Shown: positions 57,961-64,000 of the stretch, in pieces
How positions within the stretch are numbered: position 1 is the first letter of the stretch
Layout: the number at the start of each line of letters is the position of its first letter
DNA from: Calliphora vicina
Lineage: Eukaryota > Arthropoda > Insecta > Diptera > Calliphoridae
NCBI RefSeq assembly: GCF_958450345.1
Contig: NC_088782.1
Coordinates: forward strand, 112,746,358 to 112,810,357
Direction of reading: 5' to 3'
DNA: 64,000 bases
Notes under the pieces: model-generated
The model's database searches: none
What the model was told of the DNA's origin: nothing
What the model saw: the letters and a program-made list of their open reading frames with translations, nothing else
Made by a program: the position numbers and the translations under genes

Positions 57961-58079
57961 TAAACTTTAGTGGCAATTTGTTTCAAATTAAAGAAGTAAA
58001 GCAAGACTTACCGCATATGACGGTTTGTTGGACCAAAATTCGACATTTTCGAAGCAAAACAACGCTGTTGTTGTTGCTC

Positions 58080-58284
58080 ATCAGCGATGAGCACTATTTC
58101 TACATGAATCGCTAGGTCAACAAATAAAGTTGTGAAAGTTAGGACCATACCAATCCATATGAGATCCACGAGAGTGTAATCCAACGCGAAAAAGTCAATA
58201 TTTGGTGTGAAGTTTTGGATGTCGGTGTCATGGGCACATATTTTTTTAAGAACTACGTTGGCCAGGCAATCACCGTCAACATCG
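58080..58284 (+). pseudogene. Tc3-like transposase relic, left part
   Basis: One frame with stops reads SDEHYFYMNR, VNK, NPYEIHESVIQREKVNIWCE, VLDVGVMGTYFFKNYVGQAI, TVNI. It resembles the first catalytic block (SDEAHFYLNG) and KVTVWCG...GPYFFKD segment of Tc3/DUF4817-type insect transposases. It is cut at 58284 by the Transib-type insertion and resumes at 59857. Confidence 0.7.
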
Positions 58285-59851
58285 CACAGTGGTATGAGAA
58301 TAAAAAAAGAGGGAAATAAATCTGTAACTTCTAAACCCTTACTCCGATTTAAATGAAATTACACATGCGCAAAGAGGAAGTATAGTCGAGTTTAAGTTTT
58401 GAATTTGGACCTCATGAGCCCACCAGGAGCGGGACTAGAGGTTCCCAAAGTAGGACACCTCGGGTATGTTCAATTTTTAAAATGATCCTATTTCTTCGTC
58501 TGTGTTCCGATTTAACAAAAATTACACATATAGAATCTCCTCGTCGAGCACTACATAAAACCTCGTCGTAGCTATCAATTATCTCTTATAGCTGAGAATT
58601 TACCTAGCACTGTTATTTATATTCATAAATATGGTGTTATGTAGGCAACATGCTTTTTTATGAATTTCTATGTTAGGTAAATTATCTGCGAGTTGTTAAG
58701 TTTTCCCTAATTTATTTGACACGTAAAAAACATAAGGTAGACATGTTATATATCAGTGGATAGAGGATTTTGTCTACTTTTCAAAAATGTATATAACGTT
58801 TGACAATTAAAAAATTCATGGAATACTTTTTTGAAAAATATGACAAAAAATGCTTTTTATTGAGTTTTTGCATAGATACAAATTTTTCAAATTGAAATAA
58901 AATTTTGATTTATGAATATTTTTTAATGAAATTTTATACTTATATAAACTATTGCAAATGGAAAAATACAAACAAATTTTAAAATTTATAATCAGCAATT
59001 CCCAAAAAAGTATTGAAAAATTCCAAAAATGGTATTTTTTCGGTTTTTGGCTATAATATCCATACCACGGGCGGGGTTATCGGAACCCTTTAGAAATTGA
59101 TTAAGAACATATTGGGCCATCTAAAATAGGTTACTATATTTTGATATCGAGTATGCGATTTGAGAATTTTTGCCCCAAATTTAAATTTTACATAAAAAAT
59201 AGGCATTTTTTGAAAGGACCTGGTCCCCTAGGTATCAAAAAGTGTACATGTTTTTTTCATTTAAAATATTTGACGTAAAGTTAGATTTTCAAAAAGTACA
59301 AATTCATTATACATCCTCTTAGAAATTTTTTAGATAACTTAAAACGAATAAAAGTACTTTTTTCCCCAAAAAATTGCGAAAAATCGCCTTTTTTAATTTT
59401 TTTAAATTCAAATGCATGGAACTTTGGACTCAGTCATGAGTTTTAAACACTTCTTTCTTTATTTGATATATAGATCTATTGTTAATCCTATAAAAGAAAA
59501 GTAGATAAAATCGGAGAATATTTGGAACCGCGGTCACCAAAAAACTGGAGTAGGGTGGGTAAAAATGTTGAAAATTAAATTTTAAAATGCGAATATCTCC
59601 TAAGCTATAAGAGATAATTGATAGCTACTCGACGAGGAGATTCTATATGTGTATTTTTTTTAAATCGGAACACAGACGAAGAAATAGGATCATTTTAAAA
59701 ATTGAACATACCCGAGGTGTCCTACCTTGGGAACCCCTGGTCCCGCTCAACTACACTTCCTCTTTGCGCATGTGAAATTTCATTCAAATCGGAGTAAGGG
59801 TTAAGAAGTTACAGATTTATTTCCATCTTTTTTTATTCTCATACCACTGTG
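58285..59851. mobile_element. Transib-type non-autonomous element, 1,567 bp
   Basis: Both ends are CACAGTGGTATGAGAATAAA. The inverted repeats extend about 250-310 bp at high identity with small indels (left 58285-58594, right 59598-59851). CACAGTG fits the Transib CACWRTG terminus, which is also the heptamer of V(D)J recombination signals. The flanking 5-mers are CATCG (58280-58284) and CGTCG (59852-59856); the right one fits the Transib CGNCG target exactly and the left differs by one G to A. The host sequence reads continuously across the insertion as a transposase relic, which fixes the boundaries. The 1-kb centre is AT-rich and noncoding. Confidence 0.85.
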
Positions 59852-59856
59852 CGTCG

Positions 59857-60060
59857 TGCTCATTCTGCAGACCAACCAACTTCCAACTTCTTTCGGGCTG
59901 ATTTGGATGCTGTGAATGGAATGCAACAGAATGGAATTATGTGCCACATTGGACATTCTGCTCTAGCGATTTGAAATGATGGTCATCTCAAGTGGCCCTC
60001 AAAGATAACCTAACCCAATCAACTGTCAATGTTTCAAAGTCCCTATTTGAAGACCCTTTA
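59857..60060 (+). pseudogene. Tc3-like transposase relic, right part
   Basis: Reads AHSADQPTSNFFRADLDAV, NGMQQNGIMCHIGHSALA, a stop, NDGHLKWPSKIT. This corresponds to the second catalytic segment (WFQQDGATCHTA) and the following DVNWPPRSCDLTPLD region of the same protein as 58080-58284. The catalytic Asp of QQDG is Asn here. Confidence 0.65.
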
Positions 60061-61740
60061 GTTCTTTAACATGTGAAAAGGTGAACAAATACTTTATTAA
60101 ACAAACTAAGCAGTAGTTGTAAATTTCTTTGAATTTTTAATCCTTTAATACATTTTTCATTATTTTGCTTAAGTGCACTTACTGTTACACTGCTTACTGT
60201 AATATTTTTTTTAAAAGAAATGTATATATAGGGTTCATACAAAACAAATGTAAAACTTTGTCATGATTAATTTTCTCTTCCATATACATACATACTAAAT
60301 GAAATATTGAGGAAGTTAAGAAAAGTGAAAAAACAGATAATTTATGACAAATTTTATCTGTGAAAAAAAAACAAAATCAAATTTTAAAACAAATAATCTA
60401 ACACACCAAAAATATAAAAAGTGTCCTCTAAAATGTTAACAAAAATTTATCACTATCAAACAATTTTTGTCATAAATTAAAAGAGAGAAAAAACATAATA
60501 AAATTATCTGCTGCCTTTTTAAGAATTTTAAATAAATTTTGGAAAACACTTGAAACTTTTGCCTTTATTTTCATAAAAAGTGGCAGATTTGAAAACTTTT
60601 CTGTTACTCCGTTTCAATATCTCATCTCTCATCTCGTCACATCACATCAGTGAATATTAAGAACATTGAAATTGTTGCCATAATGATGTGTTTAAGATGT
60701 ATTTAACATTTTTGTCTTTTTCCCATTTAAGTTTTTATTTTTTTTTTTTCAATTTTTTTTCTCAAAAGTTTGAGTCATGATTAATGGGAATTTTTATTAT
60801 ACAAGTACGAGTAAGTTTAGTAGTGAACAAAAAGGTGACTTCAATCAAAGTTTTTTTGTAAACCAATTCAAAAGTAAATAAAATTATAAAAAAAGAAAAA
60901 TAAAATAAAACTGAAAATACGTTCGTAAAACGTTAAAATGTTTGCTCTTAAAGTTTTAAAAACAAAACGGAGATGGGTGTCTCTTCACTTAAAATGATTG
61001 CAACATTAAAATGTAGGTCACATTGTATGTAGCAAAACATAAGAAGAACAAAAAGGTAAAATGTTTGCAAAACCAAAAACTTTTTGTCATTAGCTTTTTT
61101 TTTATTATTGACAGAGGAAAATAATTTTAAGATTTTAAATCTATTAAAAAGAAAAGAGTAAAGAATGAGTCATGTTGAAAAGTAAATAAGATAAGTTAGA
61201 AAGAAGTTGGTCAATGGGTTTTAAGAATATTGAGGTATGTTGAGTGTCATTTTGTAAGAGATAAGAATATTTTGTTAGATTTTATGTTTAGCCTACTTGA
61301 ATACTGATTGATTCATAAAGTTCAATTGTCAAAGAAAAGATTAAAAAGAGCTAAATTTTTAAAATATTGTTTTGCTACAAACACAAAGGTTAATATAAAT
61401 TTTGTTTTATAAACCAACAACCAAAAATATGTAAAAGGTACTTTTTTGAAAATTTTAAAATTTTGGGAAATTGATTTTTTTCTGGAAGACTTCAACCCAA
61501 ATATTATAAAAATACCAAAAAATCAATCTGTAAAAAAAATCGAAAAAGTAGCTTTTGTTCTGCGGCTCCTCATATACATATATTCTATACTATTCTAAAA
61601 TGTATTGAATTTTCGATGATAGCCAGCTGTAAAATTGTTCTCCGTCTTCTGAAAGCAAATGGTGAAATTAAAGTGTTTTAATATTTATCAATTATTTAGA
61701 ATTACATGTAGGAAAAGTTTTTGAAACACCTTAAAGCTTT
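60061..61740. other. AT-rich unique sequence, no gene seen
   Basis: Long A- and T-runs; no ORF or element ends recognised. Confidence 0.45.
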
Positions 61741-62110
61741 CTTTTGAGCATCAAAAAAAAAAAAAAATTAAAAAAGGGCCCATTTTGGAAAAAAAGTTTA
61801 ATTTTGAAAAAAAAAAATTATGTATTGAGTTGCAAAATATTTATTTTGATAGAAATCCCTAAAGAAACTTTAAGGAAAAGACTGGAGCTTTCTTTTGAGC
61901 AAAAAAAAAAAAAACAAATTAAAAAAAGACTCCATTGTGAAAAAAAAAGTTTTTGATTTTGCAAATAAAGTCAGATATTGTATGTTTTGAGTTAAAAAAC
62001 ATTTATTTTGATAGATATCCAACTCGCATCCCACTAAGCGACCAAATAGGTTCTCAGGGAAAATATCTAAGCTTTATTTTGAGAGGAAAAGTAAAAAAAG
62101 TTTTTGATTT
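61741..62110 (+). repeat. Second locus of the 187-bp repeat family
   Basis: About two units with 'ttgagttrcaaaa', 'gatatccaactcgcatccc' and 'actaagcgacc', with 162-bp spacing and A-run length changes. It abuts a family A Helentron whose 3' end begins inside the T-run at 62110. Confidence 0.85.
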
Positions 62111-62112
62111 TT

Positions 62113-62872
62113 TTACCCTACACCACCATAGTGGGGAGGGTATTATGCGTTTGTGCAGATGTTTGTAATGCCCAAAAATATTAGTCTAACACCCACCTTA
62201 AAGTATACCGATCGACTTAGAATCACTTTCTGAGTCGATTAAGCGATGTCCGTCCGTCCGTCCGTCCGTCTGGTCGGCTGGCTGGCTGGCTGTCCATGTA
62301 AACCTTGTGCGCAGAGTACAGGTCGCAATTTTGAAGATATTTCGATCAAATATGGTACATATTATTATTTTTTCGGCTCAAGGACCAAGCCTATTGAAAC
62401 TGGATGAAATCGGTCCACTATTTCACCTAGCCCCCATACAAATGTCCTTCCGAATTTGGACTTTATCGGTCATAAATGTTTAATTTATACATATATCTAC
62501 ACAAGATTCACTCCAAATAAGTTTTATATATACAAAATTCATGTCACCAAATTTTGTTACGATCGGTCCATAATTAGTCATAGCTCCCATATAGACCCGC
62601 TTTCGAAAATCACTTTAACGTGCATAAATCGCTTAAAAATGTTGGTAAACACACAAAATTCAACACAGTTAACTTTAATATAGACATAAATCATACGACC
62701 TAATTTCATGGTGATCGGTCCATAATTGGTCATAGCCCCCATATAACCCCACTTCCGAAAATCACTCAAAAATATAAATTATTGAAATTTTAAAAGAAAA
62801 ATTTTTTTTGCTCTTTTACTTATTGTAGGGTATTATATGGTCGGGCTTGACCGACCATACTTTCTTACTTGT
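62113..62872 (-). mobile_element. Family A Helentron, full length
   Basis: Reverse orientation. The left 3' end is TACCCTACACCACCATAGTG with partner GGGGAGGGTATTA. (GTCC)4 and (GGCT)n tracts lie at about 62247-62290; body modules; then hairpin TATGGTCGG...CCGACCATA and 5' terminus ACAAGTAAGAAAG at 62872. Nearly identical to 32811-33555. Confidence 0.9.
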
Positions 62873-62899
62873 TTGAAATTGTTTAATTGGAAGTAAAAA

Positions 62900-64000
62900 A
62901 CTAAATGCCTATAGAAAAACAGTATCCACACAAAATTCAGGAAAAAAATATTTCATGTAAAAAGAAATCACAAAATGATATTTTGTTTGGATCGGTCCAT
63001 GTTTGCCTATAGCCCACATATAAGGTCCACTTCTGGAAATCGCATAAATCTCATATAATGATTACAGTCAGTTTGAAATTCGATACAAATAATCCACATG
63101 TACACAAAAATCTTCGAAACTAATTTTTATTTGATCGACCCATATAAGGGGAAATTACTGAAAAATACATTAGCAAAATATTTTTTTTTAAAAATATCGA
63201 TATCGAAGCAAAATTTTGCACATATTTTGACGATCAGTCCATTATAGGTCATAGGTCCCACATAAGATTCACTTCCGAAAATAACTTCTGATAAAGGGAA
63301 GGACATTCGAGTAAATTTTCAAGAAAATATTGTTTGCTGATCAGAAATGTTTAATGTCGAAAATGGGCATAATAGGTCTAACCAAAAAATTTCACATACA
63401 TACTTATCGCACCAAGGACAAAGCCAATTATTTCATCTACACTCCATAGAAATGTCATCTTGAAATAGGAATTTATTGTCATAAATGTTTTATTTATATA
63501 AGTATCCACACAAGTTTCACCACAAATTAGTTGTATCAGAACGAACTGTACATTGGTTACAACTCCACTAAAAGGCCCGCATCCGAAACTCACTTTAACG
63601 AACATAAATCTCCTAAAAAAATTTGGAATGCAAATAAAATGTATCAAAAATAAGTTTCATATGGAAATAAATCAGAAGGCCTACTTTCATGGCGATTGGT
63701 CCATAATTGCTCATAGCTCATAAATAAGACAGTCCATAATTGTTTTTATATAGAAACAAATCGTGCGATCTAATTTCAGAATGATCGGTGCATAATTGGT
63801 CATAGCTCCAATAAAAGGCGCACTACCAAAAATCACTTTAACGAGCATAAATCTCTTAAAAGTGTTAATCTCCACATAAAAGTCAACGGAAAACTGTTTC
63901 ATATAGAAACAAATCACGCGACCTTAATTTCAGCACGATCGGTTCATAATTGGTCATAGCTAAAATTAAATAGAGCTGTAAAAGAATAAGTTTTGAATGA
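62900..64000 (-). mobile_element. Divergent Helentron-like body modules
   Basis: Repeats of 'ggtccataattggtcatagc' style modules at roughly 150-250-bp spacing (for example 63230, 63690, 63780, 63935), as in families A and B but more divergent, running off the window edge. Neither terminus was seen. Short ORFs here are module-coded. Confidence 0.65.

Overview
This is a eukaryotic, AT-rich, repeat-dominated window, almost certainly from a higher fly (Diptera, Brachycera; a calyptrate such as a blowfly or house-fly relative is my best guess). The evidence is the many DINE-1/Helentron-like elements, with terminal hairpins, GTCC/GTCTG microsatellites and a 'gggtataaaaa' end. Also present are Jockey-, LOA- and RTE-like LINE relics, mariner-type transposase relics, hAT MITEs, a Transib-type element and a canonical CTAG-ended Helitron. 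I see no convincing host exon, tRNA or rRNA; the window looks intergenic or deep intronic.

Layout. 0-5 kb: a transposase HTH fragment, a 357-bp tandem duplication, one intact 379-codon ORF matching the N-terminal half of a Cys-rich, transposon-associated protein family, and a 187-bp tandem repeat. 6.7-8.9 kb: three short hAT-like elements inserted one beside another at a single 8-bp target, then a 796-bp fold-back hAT-like element. 8.8-12.5 kb: a decayed Jockey-like LINE split by about 1.8 kb of other sequence. 13-13.7 kb: first Helentron (family A).

15.2-29.4 kb is a satellite domain. Three large arrays (about 2.1, 2.3 and 3.5 kb) share one 31-bp unit centred on an 18-bp palindrome. The orientation order is plus, minus, plus. 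Array I carries a 9-unit (279-bp) higher-order repeat and array III shows 13-unit block amplification. A separate degenerate 14-bp minisatellite lies between arrays I and II.

31-44 kb is packed with Helentrons of two families, including a nest (B in B, with the empty site visible in a second copy), a B element inside a TAA-flanked Harbinger-like element, and two family A elements diverging from a roughly 290-bp palindrome. 44-60 kb holds three RTE-like LINE relics, a LOA-like LINE relic, two mariner relics, a 1,633-bp Helitron inserted in a 24-bp satellite, and a 1,567-bp Transib-type element inserted in a dead Tc3-like transposase. 61.7-64 kb repeats the 187-bp family and more Helentrons.

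Nothing here works as an operon or pathway. The elements relate to one another by nesting, which gives a readable relative insertion history. All protein-coding relics except the 3027-4166 ORF are broken by stops and frameshifts.
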